A stretch of DNA of 64,000 nucleotides, from NCBI RefSeq assembly GCF_009796765.1, contig NZ_CP047023.1, positions 789,501 through 853,500 on the forward strand, read 5' to 3'. The notes under the pieces are model-generated. The model was not told the origin of the DNA. It worked only from the letters and a program-made list of their open reading frames with translations, and searched no databases. The stretch comes from Paraglaciecola sp. L3A3. GTDB lineage: Bacteria; Pseudomonadota; Gammaproteobacteria; Enterobacterales; Alteromonadaceae. Of the stretch, positions 9,517-17,868 are shown in pieces; the stretch's first letter is position 1; every line of letters begins with the position of its first letter. The position numbers and the translations under genes are program-made.

Positions 9517-9859
9517 AAAAGTTTAAGAGCAGAAAGTGGCAGTTTAAAATCAATAGCTAGATACGAGCAAAAAAATTGTAAATTCGAGCAAAAGGAAAAA
9601 ACAAAGTAATTTGTCACAGAGTTTCACAGAGATTAAGAATACGGCTACGCCGAAAAGTCTTGGTGTGACAGTCATTGATAGTACATGCAATATATTGATT
9701 CTATAGATATCAAATCGTTTTGTAACGGAGGGGTATAAATATCATCCTCAGGATGGTTTAATTTTGTTTTGCCCCGATAGTCGCATTGTAGGAATGCAAG
9801 AGAACTTGCGGGGGATCTCGCAGGTTTTTAAATACTATCTTGCATTGTTGCTTCTTAAG
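9517..9859. other. Intergenic region between convergent genes, repeat relics
   Basis: No gene was seen. Near 9611-9660 lies a TCACAGAG..TTTCACAGAG repeat followed by a short CGGCTACGCCG palindrome. Around 9750-9830 several small inverted repeats follow one another (CATCC-TCA-GGATG, GCATT-GTAGG-AATGC, and CTTGCGGGGGATCTCGCAGG). These look like degraded intergenic repeats, and may also serve as a 3' end for larB. Confidence 0.5.
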
Positions 9860-10528
9860 TCACAGGTTAAATTGATTCATAATTTTAATGGCCGCATTCG
9901 CTGCACCAAAACCATTATCAATGTTGACAGTTAAAATCCCAGGTGAACATGAGCCCAATGCGCTGTCTAATGCCAATTTACCTTCGCTGGATACACCGTA
10001 GCCAACTGAGGTAGGTACGGCGATAATAGGCGCCCGTACTAAGCCTGCTAACACACTAAACAGTGCGCCCTCCATGCCAGCCAAGGCAATGATAATTTTG
10101 TATTGGCGAATGTCATCTATTTTGTCCATTAAGCGCCAAAGACCAGCCACACCTAAATCAGCAAAAATAGGTGCTTGATAGCCATTAAATGCCAAGGTGC
10201 GCTTTGCCTCTGTAGCAACCGCCAAATCAGAGGTGCCAGCGGTAACAATACACACCTGTTTTTTTGTTGATAATTCAGAACCGAAATTCAGTAAAGCGGT
10301 GGCAGAGCATTGATCGTAATCCAGAACTGCCTGCAATTCAGTGGGTAATGCTTGCCATTGTTGCAGGGATAAACGAGTGAAAAGCACAGGGCTGTTATTG
10401 GTCATATTAAAACGAATAATAGCTTGTAAATCAGTATGACTTTTATGGGAACAAAATACGGCTTCTGCCACCCCTGTGCGCGACTTTCGATCTTTATCCC
10501 AAACAAAGTTATCCATGAGTAATGCCAT
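9860..10528 (-). CDS. larB: LarB, pyridinium-3,5-biscarboxylate mononucleotide synthase
   Basis: A 222-residue LarB. In the known pathway LarB carboxylates and hydrolyses nicotinate adenine dinucleotide to give P2CMN, the first step to the nickel-pincer nucleotide (NPN) cofactor. The C-terminal two thirds show the PurE-like fold motifs: VTAGTSDLAVATEAKRT, GMEGALFSVLAGLV, PTSVGYG and the terminal D-N-G-F-G-A-A-N-A-A motif typical of LarB. The start overlaps the end of larE by 20 bp, so it is translated within one larC-larE-larB operon. Length is close to the family norm, with no missing motif. It is cytoplasmic. Identification is firm from motifs plus neighbours. Confidence 0.92.
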   Translation of the reverse strand: MALLMDNFVWDKDRKSRTGVAEAVFCSHKSHTDLQAIIRFNMTNNSPVLFTRLSLQQWQALPTELQAVLDYDQCSATALLNFGSELSTKKQVCIVTAGTSDLAVATEAKRTLAFNGYQAPIFADLGVAGLWRLMDKIDDIRQYKIIIALAGMEGALFSVLAGLVRAPIIAVPTSVGYGVSSEGKLALDSALGSCSPGILTVNIDNGFGAANAAIKIMNQFNL

Positions 10529-11309
10529 TCAGAAATGCTGAGCCTTTTTGATACACCTTCAATCCTGAAAAAATTCTATTTTGTTCAGCACAGAAGTGAC
10601 GTAATTGTTCCGACAACTTTTCTGATATAGATGCTTCAGGCAACTGATCCAATTCAATAAAAATACCTTGATGAGAAATACGGCAGCGTATTTTTTTGAA
10701 GGAAGGTAATAGCTCCCGTACTTTTTCTTCCATATGATCAATAAACAGCATGTCATCTGATTTGATTTTTATGCCAGTTTCTACTCGACTCGCCAAGCAG
10801 GGTTGCCCGGGTAATGAATGTAATTGCGATAAATTATAAAACTTTGCGATGGCATAAATCTGTTGTTTATTAATACCCACTTCAACGTAGGGATGTTGTA
10901 CATTTTGTTCAACCGCCGCTGCTAGTCCTGGCCTAACGTCACCTAAGTCATCCATATTGGTACCAGAGAATATTGCCCCTTGTGTATGCTCACCAATGCG
11001 AATATACAAGTTACTTTTACAGTAATAACAACGATTTACCGGATTGTTAATATAATTTTTGTCATCGAACTCTTTTGCATCAATAACTAACATGTCCCAG
11101 CCATATTGTTTGGTATGAGCCTTCACTCTTTCTAGTGCACTAACTGGTACCGCAGGAGAATAAGCATGCACCATCTTGACCTTTGTAGTGGAGTGTTGAT
11201 GGGCAATATAGGCCAGTAACATACTGTCTATACCGCCGCTCACGGCAATAGAACATTGTGGAAATTGGTCAAGATAATGAACAAGCTCTTTTACTTTATT
11301 TGTGTTCAC
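10509..11309 (-). CDS. larE: LarE, ATP-dependent sulfur transferase of NPN cofactor synthesis
   Basis: A 266-residue PP-loop enzyme. S-G-G-I-D-S (24-29) is the ATP-binding loop. LarE adenylates P2CMN carboxylates and inserts sulfur to give the dithio-dicarboxylate precursor. Three cysteines stand out: C94 and C97 in R-C-Y-Y-C-K and C171 in Q-P-C-L-A-S-R. The last matches the position of the sacrificial cysteine of the Lactiplantibacillus enzyme. The extra C-x-x-C pair suggests the type that binds a [4Fe-4S] cluster and uses external sulfide catalytically; this is inference. Its ATG overlaps the larC stop (4 bp) and its end overlaps larB, indicating translational coupling. Confidence 0.92.
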   Translation of the reverse strand: MNTNKVKELVHYLDQFPQCSIAVSGGIDSMLLAYIAHQHSTTKVKMVHAYSPAVPVSALERVKAHTKQYGWDMLVIDAKEFDDKNYINNPVNRCYYCKSNLYIRIGEHTQGAIFSGTNMDDLGDVRPGLAAAVEQNVQHPYVEVGINKQQIYAIAKFYNLSQLHSLPGQPCLASRVETGIKIKSDDMLFIDHMEEKVRELLPSFKKIRCRISHQGIFIELDQLPEASISEKLSEQLRHFCAEQNRIFSGLKVYQKGSAFLNGITHG

Positions 11310-12607
11310 GAATGACCTTTTTTGTTGTCTGTTTCCACTTTATATTTGACTGCTCTACGTTGACTCAATGTATCCAATGAGGTTAATTCATCATGCTCTA
11401 TTTTTTGTGTCGACTCACCGTTTGGTCGCAACACACTTTTATAAGCGTACTTTTGCTGTGTGTGGGGCTCTCTAGGTAAGTAACGTCTTGTTTCAAAACG
11501 ATAGCGCAGGCCAATGGTGGTGGTTTGTATAAAACAGGTATCCATTACTTTTTTGTAATGCTGGCTTGAAGCTAAAATACGCACTAATTCTACCGCGCGA
11601 TTCTTTTTACCCCTCGCCGTTTGTACTGTCACATCAATTACACCTTGTTGTGATCTGAGTAAATCAAGTGACAAGGCGATTTCTTCACCGGTCATGTCAT
11701 CGATATCACATTCGATAATCACTACCGTATCTTGTTGGCAGTCTTGGCTATTATGGGTATCAAAGTGCATGGCGCGCAGAATGTTTGGCATGCCTGGAAA
11801 TACCTTTGTGCCTAAACCATATCCTGTGGCTAGCAACTGACCTTGAGGCGCCGGGATTATTAGCTGATGGTCGGCTAAATACCTGAGTATTGCAGCCCCA
11901 GTAGGTGTAATGCGCTCACCTTTAATATTGTCATCAAAAAATTCGAAACCGAGCAATATTTCTGCGGTGGCAGGGGCGGGAACAGGAATAAGGCCATGTT
12001 GTGTATTGACTAAGCCACCGCCAATAGGCAATTTTGAGGTACTCCAACTGCAGCTAGACAAGGCACTCAAAATAACAGCCGCTGCTACCACATCCATCAA
12101 AGAGTCCCAATCTGCTAACTCATGAAAATGCACAGCATCAAGGGTTTTATTGTGGATTTTTGCTTCTGCTTTGCCAATAATTGTTAGCAGCTCTATCGCC
12201 ACTTTAATCACATCACTATTTAGTTCGCTGTCAGAGATTAACTGGCATAAATAACGATAGGTTGTTTTATGGCTATGGGTTGGGTTATGAGAATGATCAT
12301 GTCTGTGAGCATGCTCATTGTGCTCACCCTCATGAATGTGACTATGTTCAGACTGAGGTGATTGTGGCGTATGAGTGTGATTGACTTCATTAAGCTGTAG
12401 AGAAAATGTCAGGCCACTGATCCCTGAATTCACTCCCACCAATACTTCTGCAGTGCCAATATTCGCTGGCACGACTAGTGCAACAGCCGAATGCACAGAT
12501 GACTGTAAATCCTCAAAGGTGTCTAACATCGCACTGATAAACATGTCGCCAGCAATACCGCCAACTATGTCTAAATGTATATGAGAATTTTCAACTTTAG
12601 CTTTCAT
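11306..12607 (-). CDS. larC: LarC, nickel insertase for the NPN cofactor
   Basis: A 433-residue LarC. H-L-D-I-V-G-G-I-A-G-D-M-F is the family N-terminus. Residues 77-113 hold 13 histidines, a probable nickel-binding loop. The second half has C-D-I-D-D-M-T-G-E and the T-T-I-G-L-R-Y-R-F-E-T-R-R segment of the C-terminal CTP/metal domain. In Lactiplantibacillus the two halves are joined by a programmed frameshift; here they are one uninterrupted frame. LarC uses CTP and Ni2+ to complete the cofactor used by LarA-type racemases and epimerases. It is the first gene of the operon, and its stop overlaps the larE start. No larA homologue is in the window, so the client enzyme is encoded elsewhere. 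Confidence 0.93.
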   Translation of the reverse strand: MKAKVENSHIHLDIVGGIAGDMFISAMLDTFEDLQSSVHSAVALVVPANIGTAEVLVGVNSGISGLTFSLQLNEVNHTHTPQSPQSEHSHIHEGEHNEHAHRHDHSHNPTHSHKTTYRYLCQLISDSELNSDVIKVAIELLTIIGKAEAKIHNKTLDAVHFHELADWDSLMDVVAAAVILSALSSCSWSTSKLPIGGGLVNTQHGLIPVPAPATAEILLGFEFFDDNIKGERITPTGAAILRYLADHQLIIPAPQGQLLATGYGLGTKVFPGMPNILRAMHFDTHNSQDCQQDTVVIIECDIDDMTGEEIALSLDLLRSQQGVIDVTVQTARGKKNRAVELVRILASSQHYKKVMDTCFIQTTTIGLRYRFETRRYLPREPHTQQKYAYKSVLRPNGESTQKIEHDELTSLDTLSQRRAVKYKVETDNKKGHS

Positions 12608-12751
12608 TTTTACCTATTAATAGTGCCAACTCAGATGAATGACTTACTTCTTAAAGAGCCCCAAAAACTAATAATAGGGCGCATATAGATGTTTTTCTCA
12701 CCGTTTTTAAGCTATTAGAATATACAGGCTTAAGTGACTCAGTATATGGTT

Positions 12752-13930
12752 TTACACTGTTTGAATGTCTACTTTTCTGCCCATTACTTTTAAATTATCA
12801 GCAATGATATCTATTGTATGCATTTCAGAAACACAGCATGACAAGTTAGGGTTTTGTAAAGCCCATAAATATGCTTTAGAAAATTTAGACATACCTTGCT
12901 CGGGAATAGCGGTGTTTAACTTTTCGAGGCGCCATTCTGGCTGATCCTTTAACCATAATAATTTAGCTACTTTCATGGCTACCATACCTATTCCCGCTTG
13001 TTTGGCTTTGAACATGAGATTCTCTAGGGCAGCATGATTGGCAATATTGTAGGCAAACATAGTGATATCGTAATAATCTACCTCGATAGCTTTTGCCAAA
13101 TGCCCCGTCACATCATTATGAAAGGAAACGGCTGAAGCGCTAATCAAACCTTTTTGTTTAAATTCAGCCAATACTTCTTGAAGCACTTCATCGTCCATCA
13201 TTTCGGGCATAGCGATACCATGAGGGCAATGTAATACGTCTAGATGATCGGTTTGTAAACGTTTAAGTGAGTCTTCGAGTAACTTATATGCGTGCTGCTT
13301 AATTTTACCTCGCCACTCAGATTTGAAACCATACTCCTGAAGCATCAAATGTCGATAATATGTCTTGGGGAATTGTGCTTCTTGACCAGTAAAATAATTC
13401 ATATGGTAACCCGGTTTCATTACCGAACGCTGCTCAATCATTGCATTGGCTTTTTTAAGCAAAGCGTCTTTTTTACCTTGTGGTAAGCCTTTTTCGATAT
13501 CTCGAATTACTCTGTCTATATACCCATAGTAAAAACTTAACTTAGTCGATAGGAATACTTTGTCTCTATTACCAGACTTTTTAAGATAATTACCTATGGT
13601 CGCCTCAACTTGTCCATTGCTATATGCCGGCGCCGTATCTATGTAATTAATGCCTCGATCAATCCCATAGTCCAATACTCGATCGTAAGAGTCGTCAGTA
13701 AAAGGGAAAGTGCCAAGCACCACCTCAGAAGCCATCATTCCAGTTCTGCCCATCATTCGATAAGCAACGCCATCTTGTTTGTTTCGCCAAATAGGTTTTA
13801 TCTGATCTAAAGGTTTGGGTGTTTTTTGATTATTCGTTTCTGCCAACAAGCTGGGTGTTAGCGTGAGCCCTATGGAGGCTGCAGCAGTTTTTTTAAAGAA
13901 ATCTCTTCGCGAATTTGTTGGCTTAGTCAT
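12752..13930 (-). CDS. Tat-exported aldo/keto reductase
   Basis: A 392-residue aldo/keto reductase. N-S-R-R-D-F-F-K (residues 6-13) followed by an alanine-rich hydrophobic segment is a twin-arginine export signal, so the folded, cofactor-loaded protein probably works in the periplasm. YIDTAPAYSNG supplies the catalytic Asp and Tyr, V-F-L-S-T-K-L the Lys, and D-V-L-H-C-P-H the His region of the AKR tetrad. The body is a TIM barrel. It lies 144 bp upstream of larC in the same direction, so it could be read into the lar operon, but a separate promoter is also possible. Related Tat-AKRs in marine bacteria often sit in carbohydrate gene clusters. The substrate is unknown. Confidence 0.85.
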   Translation of the reverse strand: MTKPTNSRRDFFKKTAAASIGLTLTPSLLAETNNQKTPKPLDQIKPIWRNKQDGVAYRMMGRTGMMASEVVLGTFPFTDDSYDRVLDYGIDRGINYIDTAPAYSNGQVEATIGNYLKKSGNRDKVFLSTKLSFYYGYIDRVIRDIEKGLPQGKKDALLKKANAMIEQRSVMKPGYHMNYFTGQEAQFPKTYYRHLMLQEYGFKSEWRGKIKQHAYKLLEDSLKRLQTDHLDVLHCPHGIAMPEMMDDEVLQEVLAEFKQKGLISASAVSFHNDVTGHLAKAIEVDYYDITMFAYNIANHAALENLMFKAKQAGIGMVAMKVAKLLWLKDQPEWRLEKLNTAIPEQGMSKFSKAYLWALQNPNLSCCVSEMHTIDIIADNLKVMGRKVDIQTV

Positions 13931-14119
13931 TCTATTAATCTCATTAATTTGAATATTATGTATAATACGTCATGAATAACACTTTGAACATGTCGCAATT
14001 AAACTTTATACTTTAAATATAAAATTGTTAACTTTTTGCGTCAATCAATAATGTTTAACTTACTAGGCGGTGACCTAATTGTGTATAGACAAATAAGTTT
14101 TATTGAGAAATAACCGGCC

Positions 14120-14692
14120 ATGTTTACTGGATTATATTTTGGTTCTTTTAACCCAATTCACATAGGACATTTAGCCATAGCAAATTATATGGTCGAGTTT
14201 ACCAACCTAGACGAATTATGGTTTGTGATTAGTCCGCATAACCCTCTTAAACAGAAGAAAACACTGTTAAATGAGCAGTTTCGTTTAGATATTCTGCAAT
14301 TAGCGATTAAAGATGATGCAAGGTTTAGGGTATGTAATGTTGAGTTTAATATGCCTAAGCCTTCTTATACTGTTGATACTTTAGCTTATCTAAATGAGCT
14401 TTACCCCAATAAAAACTTTGTACTTGTAATGGGATCGGATGGTCTAGTCACTTTCCCTCGTTGGAAAAGCGCCCAAATAATTCAGGATAAATTTACACGC
14501 TATATATATCCGCGGCTAGAAGAAGATGTTGAGAAATACAAAGAGGAGGAAAATATTAAATTCGTACCTGCCCCCAGAATGGAAATCTCTTCTAGTTTTA
14601 TAAGGGAAGCTATTAAAGCAGGTAAAGATATCCGCCACTACTTACCTTCTAAAGTGTACGATTTTATTCAAGATAAAGGTTTTTATCTCTAA
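14120..14692 (+). CDS. nadD: Nicotinate-nucleotide adenylyltransferase, Bacteroidota-like
   Basis: A 190-residue NadD-type nucleotidyltransferase. G-S-F-N-P-I-H-I-G-H (residues 8-17) is the H-x-G-H ATP site and E-I-S-S-S-F-I-R near the C-terminus is the second motif. It would convert nicotinate mononucleotide to NaAD, the substrate of LarB. The sequence (LYFGSFNPIHIGHLAIANYM, SPHNPLK, FNLPKPSYT-like, MEISSSFIR) matches from memory the compact NadD of Bacteroidota better than the gammaproteobacterial enzyme. A normal alteromonad copy near holA is expected elsewhere, so this is a likely acquired second copy. It is divergent from the aldo/keto reductase and near larBCE, which may mean it supplies NaAD for NPN synthesis. 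Confidence 0.85.
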   Translation: MFTGLYFGSFNPIHIGHLAIANYMVEFTNLDELWFVISPHNPLKQKKTLLNEQFRLDILQLAIKDDARFRVCNVEFNMPKPSYTVDTLAYLNELYPNKNFVLVMGSDGLVTFPRWKSAQIIQDKFTRYIYPRLEEDVEKYKEEENIKFVPAPRMEISSSFIREAIKAGKDIRHYLPSKVYDFIQDKGFYL

Positions 14693-14802
14693 CATTCATC
14701 GGTACTTGATAACCGTATGAAAGAAGGGAATAACAAATTACTCATGGCTCCGTATGCTAAGCAATACGAGTGCTATTAACTCGATAATATGGAAAAGTAA
14801 CA

Positions 14803-15900
14803 ATGAACAAAAATATACAACACTCGTTTATTCGCCACCGCTATATTAGCCTTTTTTTATCCCTAACATTAATTTTATTTACATTAGAAGCAAAGGCCAA
14901 AGACACCGATGATTATAACTTGTCAGCAGCTATGTTGCCGGTTGCGCAAGAAAATATTTTTCATGATGATGAATATTTCAACTGGGGTTCAACCATTGTT
15001 AAAGGCAAAGATGGAAAATATCATTTGTTTTACGACCAAATGCCTAAAAAGCATGGTTTTTATTCTTGGTTAACCGATGGCATTGTATCTCGTGCTGTTT
15101 CTGATAGCCCAACCGGGCCGTGGACAAAAGTTCAAGAAGTCATGGGTGGAAGAGGCGATGGTCATTGGGATCAATACACAGTGCATTGTACTAAGGTGTA
15201 TGAATTTGACGGCAAATATTACCTTTACTATATGTCGACAAATTCAGGCATTACGGACTTAACGCCAGCGCAACTTGAAGAAGTTCGTCACGGTAAATGG
15301 AAGCCTGATAATTTACGTGGCATGATGCGTTTAAACCAACGTATTGGGGTTGCGGTTGCTGATAATATCGAAGGACCGTGGAAACGCTTTGCTAGACCCG
15401 TATTTGAACCTCAATTACCCATTGCCAATCAGTCAAATAACGTCACGGTTACTAAGCGCCCTGAAGGTGACTATTTAATGGTTATTCGTGGTGATCAACC
15501 GGATCAAAAACCGAATGAGATTATCCGAATGCAGGCTGCGTTATTAGCAGACAACCCTCTAGGTCCTTGGAAAATGCAACATAAGCCTGTGGTAATTAAT
15601 TATAATTCAGAAGATCCAGAAGTTTGGTATGACGCAGAGCGTAAGCGTTATTATAACTTGTATCATGCATTTGGTTATATGGGAATGTTAACCTCAACCG
15701 ACGGTTTAAATTGGCAAAGAGCCAAACATTATAAAGTGGCTGATAAAGAGTATGTAACCACAACAGGGGAAACCGTGGAAGTTCATCGATATGAGCGAAT
15801 GGGGATATATTCTGAAAACGGTAAACCGCTGGTAATGACAGCAGGAATATTTTTGAAGAACGGTGATACTCATTCGTTATTCATTCCGCTTAAACAATAG
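14803..15900 (+). CDS. Secreted beta-propeller glycoside hydrolase (GH43/GH117-like)
   Basis: A 365-residue exported protein. The signal peptide ends near AKAK (residues 30-33). The mature part shows repeated beta-propeller blades with W-G-S-T-I-V-K-G-K-D-G-K-Y-H-L-F-Y, S-D-S-P-T-G-P-W-T, F-D-G-K-Y-Y-L-Y-Y and D-P-E-V-W-Y-D motifs, characteristic of the five-bladed clans of GH43, GH32/68 and GH117. Candidate acidic catalytic residues are the D in the first blade and E of the S-E-D-P-E-V motif. With the sulfatases nearby, an exo-acting role on red-algal or other sulfated galactan oligosaccharides is plausible. The precise GH family is not assigned. It stands alone after nadD. Confidence 0.7.
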   Translation: MNKNIQHSFIRHRYISLFLSLTLILFTLEAKAKDTDDYNLSAAMLPVAQENIFHDDEYFNWGSTIVKGKDGKYHLFYDQMPKKHGFYSWLTDGIVSRAVSDSPTGPWTKVQEVMGGRGDGHWDQYTVHCTKVYEFDGKYYLYYMSTNSGITDLTPAQLEEVRHGKWKPDNLRGMMRLNQRIGVAVADNIEGPWKRFARPVFEPQLPIANQSNNVTVTKRPEGDYLMVIRGDQPDQKPNEIIRMQAALLADNPLGPWKMQHKPVVINYNSEDPEVWYDAERKRYYNLYHAFGYMGMLTSTDGLNWQRAKHYKVADKEYVTTTGETVEVHRYERMGIYSENGKPLVMTAGIFLKNGDTHSLFIPLKQ

Positions 15901-16397
15901 CGGGCTTTTAAAAAGCTTAAGTACATAGAGCAAAATCAAAAAAGCAGATTAAGCGTGTGTTGTTTACCGCTTGTCTCGATAACGACTTGTTCTATCTTCC
16001 GCCATCTCTGGCGGTTGCTCATTAAATTGCGGTAAAAGTTAGCGAGGTCTGAGGCGCTGGGAGGTCAATAGACAAAACATCAGCGAAGCTGTTTTTTCGG
16101 TGAATTTGATGATGACTGCTGGTGGTTACTCTTGGACTGTTGTGCCAGTTGAGCGAAGAACTGACTATATGGAGGCCTTAGAAACAGTAAGTGTCGAGCG
16201 AAATATTACCCCCTTTGCAAAATTTCTAGCTTTGTTATTGTTGGCATAGCTCTTTTTAAGAAAAGAACTTTTGTAAGATACCATACCTTACACCCTAAGC
16301 GCCCATATGAAAGGACCTGCGGTGTTAGGTTTGTTGAAAAAGGTTGGGGCGGTTTATTCTGCCCTAAATGCTAATAATCAGCTCTAAGTATTGGTTG
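15901..16397. other. Intergenic region with decayed gene
   Basis: No intact gene. The middle carries a Fic-family C-terminal remnant (16088-16249). The rest shows no recognisable frame. A CTTTTGTAAGAT..ACCTTACA partial inverted repeat lies near 16269-16291. Confidence 0.5.
16088..16249 (+). pseudogene. Fic/DOC family protein, C-terminal remnant
   Basis: In one frame ending at TAG 16247-16249 the translation reads N-L-M-M-T-A-G-G-Y-S-W-T-V-V-P-V-E-R-R, then D-Y-M-E-A-L-E and later I-T-P-F-A-K-F-L. This matches, from memory, the conserved tail of Fic-domain proteins that follows the HPFxxGNGR active site. The active-site region itself is missing or unrecognisable upstream, and no start codon or ribosome site is present. 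It is best read as a decayed gene whose 5' part is lost. The intact family AMPylates target proteins. Confidence 0.6.
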
Positions 16398-17558
16398 TTA
16401 TTTTTTGATCAAGATCCAAGTATTAGCATAATCAGGTAAGTGCTTATTCGCTTTGTAGTAATCGTCCCAGCCGTAATAGCTGTCGGTTAAAAAATCTAGT
16501 TGGAATAAGTTGTTATCAAATGCGCCGCCGGTATCGGCTAATATTCCCATTTGACTCACTGAAGCGCCATTGTTTAGATAGTTAATCATGACCAGCTTAC
16601 CTAGGCCTAATTGGTCAACATTACCAGCAAATGTAACCCGTGGTTTTACTTCAATTTTGTTACCTATTTCGGTTCCGTAGCCCATTATTGAAGGGACTTC
16701 TGCAAAATACCAATAGCGCCCTTGTGCTGTTTTACCAATACTGTAATCGTAGCTAATACCGTTATTGCGATGCACATTAAAGTAGCGGGTTTTACCGTCA
16801 ACATTTAACACCCCCGTGCCTTGTAATAACACGTCATGTAAACCGGCTTCTGTTAACCATATCAGTGGCTTGGCTAATTTCTTTTGTAAAAGCACACCTT
16901 GCATAATTTGTTGGCGAGTATATTTAAAACGAGTTAATTTCGACTTTTGTAACTCAGCTTCGTCTAAGGTCAAATTAGCTTCATCAAATGGCAAAGCATA
17001 TAAAGCATGATTAAATTCAGGGGTTTTCACTGAACTTGCGGTTAATAATTTAGTGTAATATTTGGTAATAAATAACTGCTCGTCAGGAATGTTGTTTAAT
17101 AGTCTGCTTTTAACTTGGTTAGTACTTTTTTGCGCAATGGCTTGGGCTTGGTCAGTATCTGGATGCCAACGATAAAAGTGAAAGTTTTCTCGTAAAAACT
17201 GACTGTCTTGTAAGCGACTTTGTCGTTTATTACGTACATCATCTTGGTAGGTGCTGCAAATAAATTCAAGTGTGTCTTTTACCAATTCTTTGTTCAGCAA
17301 TTGTGCAGTGCTCTCGCTTTTGACTAGTAACTCCATAGGCGGTGGCTGCGCACTTTCATTCTCATAATCATTGTTGTGAGCAATATATTGCAGAGTGTTT
17401 TTGGCAACCTTGCATAGGTCGCTAGTTTTAAATAATTGCATTTGTCCAAAATCAGGGCTTTCCTCTAAAACAAACTTAGCCGATGCACAATGGCTAGAAA
17501 AACTGATGCTGACCAAAATAAATAACCAGCAAGCGGAAAAATTGGGGAAAGGTTTCAT
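16398..17558 (-). CDS. Secreted protein with MltA-like 3D (double-psi barrel) domain
   Basis: A 386-residue exported protein. The signal peptide ends near HCASA (residues 23-27). The C-terminal part contains Q-M-G-I-L-A-D-T-G-G-A-F-D, resembling the D-T-G-G-A core of the 3D domain shared by lytic transglycosylase MltA and relatives, and it ends with a Trp/Tyr-rich stretch. The N-terminal 200 residues are charged and helical and are not recognised. A cell-wall role is possible but the catalytic Asp of MltA could not be placed with certainty. It stands alone. It could be an uncharacterised family sharing only the barrel. Confidence 0.55.
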   Translation of the reverse strand: MKPFPNFSACWLFILVSISFSSHCASAKFVLEESPDFGQMQLFKTSDLCKVAKNTLQYIAHNNDYENESAQPPPMELLVKSESTAQLLNKELVKDTLEFICSTYQDDVRNKRQSRLQDSQFLRENFHFYRWHPDTDQAQAIAQKSTNQVKSRLLNNIPDEQLFITKYYTKLLTASSVKTPEFNHALYALPFDEANLTLDEAELQKSKLTRFKYTRQQIMQGVLLQKKLAKPLIWLTEAGLHDVLLQGTGVLNVDGKTRYFNVHRNNGISYDYSIGKTAQGRYWYFAEVPSIMGYGTEIGNKIEVKPRVTFAGNVDQLGLGKLVMINYLNNGASVSQMGILADTGGAFDNNLFQLDFLTDSYYGWDDYYKANKHLPDYANTWILIKK

Positions 17559-17868
17559 CTAAGCAGTTTACCAATAGTTACTTTTTATTTTATGGATGTA
17601 AGGGTATTACACTTATTTATCAGGTTCACCAAGCATTTGCATTGCTGCTAAATAATCCAGTTTCACCCTACAGAACTTATCACAATATTAGCGAGCCGTG
17701 AGTCATGGATAAGCCAAAACCGGGGAAATGATTAGTTCTATTATATCATTCTGGTAGTGCCTGCTGACGACATCTAGAAAGCAAAAGTTGAAACAGAGTC
17801 TAATTCGAAATTTGTTTACAGCATCAGCTCAGGCTGGATGCAAAATTTAAGAGCAGCAATAACCTACG
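17559..17868. other. Intergenic region, nothing recognised
   Basis: This lies between two leftward genes. A short leftward frame ending near 17617 encodes about 24 residues after a stop and has no start or homology that can be recognised. No terminator or operator was identified. Confidence 0.4.

Noticed and set aside
17559..17868. Short leftward frame ending near 17617
   Set aside because: About 24 residues after a stop, without start or recognised homology.
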